DNA from: Symsagittifera roscoffensis
Taxonomy: Eukaryota > Xenacoelomorpha > Acoela > Convolutidae
Reading direction: 5' to 3'
Length of the DNA stretch: 64,000 nucleotides
Assembly: GCF_963678635.1 (NCBI RefSeq)
Contig: NC_087065.1
Span: forward strand, 56,324,397-56,388,396
The position numbers and the translations under genes are program-made. Positions 63,251-64,000 of this stretch are shown here, piece after piece. The notes under the pieces are model-generated. The model was not told where the DNA came from. It did not search any database and saw nothing but the letters and a program-made list of their open reading frames with translations. Position 1 is the stretch's first letter, and every line of letters begins with the position of its first letter.

Positions 63251-64000
63251 TATCTTTCGCTCGGAGGGTTCCCTAGAAGTTGGACCCTCCCAAATAACAA
63301 ACTCTAAAAAAAAGTTTTTCCTGAAGTTCTCAACTTAAAAACGGTTGTGTTTCATAACAATGGTTAAAAAATTCGACTTATAGTGCCAAATTTATTTCGA
63401 TCGGTTTGTTAGTCCTTGAGAAATCAACAAAAGTGCGTTCGCCAAATTGGCCTTTTTTTGCGACCTATGTAGGATCTCACAGACTTTTTCGGCAATTCTT
63501 GCTGAAAGTGCTTAAAAACACTTTAAACGAGCGTGGTAGCCCTGTACAGCTCAAGAAGAATGCAAAAAACTGGACCAAAAATGGTTTGGTTACAAAAACT
63601 TTAGTAAAAAAAATATCAAATTTGGACCCTTCCGTTCCTTCCTTTTCCGATCTTTAAGTCTCTAGCTCTTTCCACGGAGCCATTCCGAGGGTTACTCAAA
63701 AATTGCCCTAGCAACCTAGCATGTTATGCTAGCATGCTCCTAACGTGAAAAATTTTTATCACTGTAATTCTAAAAACTCAAAAACTCTACTCTCAAAACA
63801 TTTTGACGAATTTTGGAAAATTACCAAAATCTGATCGAAAAAGTTTTTTTTCGCAATCTTCTACTGAGTCTGTTTCCGCGCGGTTTCTTTAGTTAGGTGG
63901 CTCAAGCTATGTAGTAGCTCACTGCGCAGAAGCTTTTTTGATGTCCAAAAAACTGCGATATACCAAATTTCTGGGGTTAACCGTTTGGTCGAAAATCAGT
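63251..64000. other. Right end of window, no gene supported
   Basis: Begins with GCTCGGAGGGTTCCCTAG, also present right of copy B at 60904, so the repeat may extend further than the LTR edge. A small palindrome TAGCAT-GTT-ATGCTA lies near 63718. The open frame 63406-63657 has no recognisable motif. Confidence 0.35.

Noticed and set aside
63406-63657. 83-codon plus-strand ORF at the right end
   Set aside because: No motif, starts in repeat-flanking DNA, and composition like its surroundings.

Overview
The window reads as a piece of an invertebrate animal genome. It is AT-rich, holds spliced exons with GT-AG borders, has two 200-N assembly gaps (2663-2862 and 51590-51789), and is dominated by LTR retrotransposons at different stages of decay. 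No bacterial features were seen. The best host gene is at the left edge: two exons of an MFSD12-like major facilitator protein on the minus strand.

The most notable object lies between about 5.7 and 23.2 kb on the minus strand. It is a very large Ty3/gypsy-type, errantivirus-like retroelement. In its own 5'->3' order it has a 1.5 kb hairpin-rich leader with a small ORF, a 1053-codon gag with a CCHC knuckle, pol (protease, RT, RNase H, integrase with GPY/F module), two tiny hydrophobic ORFs, a Ser/Pro-rich ORF with no AUG, an 894-codon env with signal peptide and membrane anchor, and a last 553-codon ORF that also opens without an AUG. An intron-like unit follows the last stop codon. The coding part is nearly intact: two in-frame stops and one homopolymer frameshift in pol. 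It is bracketed by 94-bp direct repeats, and a PBS-like sequence sits 2 nt inside the right copy. The extra ORFs and the short terminal repeats make it look like a complex retrovirus-like element, and it is my main candidate for something undescribed.

From 23.2 to 35.8 kb I see no convincing gene. There is a 1806-bp near-perfect tandem duplication (24.0-27.6 kb), a decayed array of three 0.7-0.9 kb units (28.1-30.4 kb) and A-rich sequence with small local repeats. From 35806 to 43861, on the plus strand, is a broken Ty3/gypsy element with two recognisable LTRs and a PBS, decayed gag, protease, RT and RNase H, and a 1233-bp internal tandem duplication of its integrase region.

From 43.9 to 51.8 kb there is mostly noncoding sequence, with candidate host exons near 44.0-44.8 kb and 46.2-46.4 kb, short local repeats, a CTT microsatellite and an ORF running into the second gap. 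From 52.2 to about 63.3 kb is a nest of minus-strand Ty3/gypsy remnants of a different family. It has protease, RT, RNase H, linker and integrase, each frameshifted or with a lost catalytic residue. Three copies of an LTR-like repeat about 1 kb long, rich in a GGAGGGT motif, are interleaved with gag fragments. The last 0.75 kb shows no gene.
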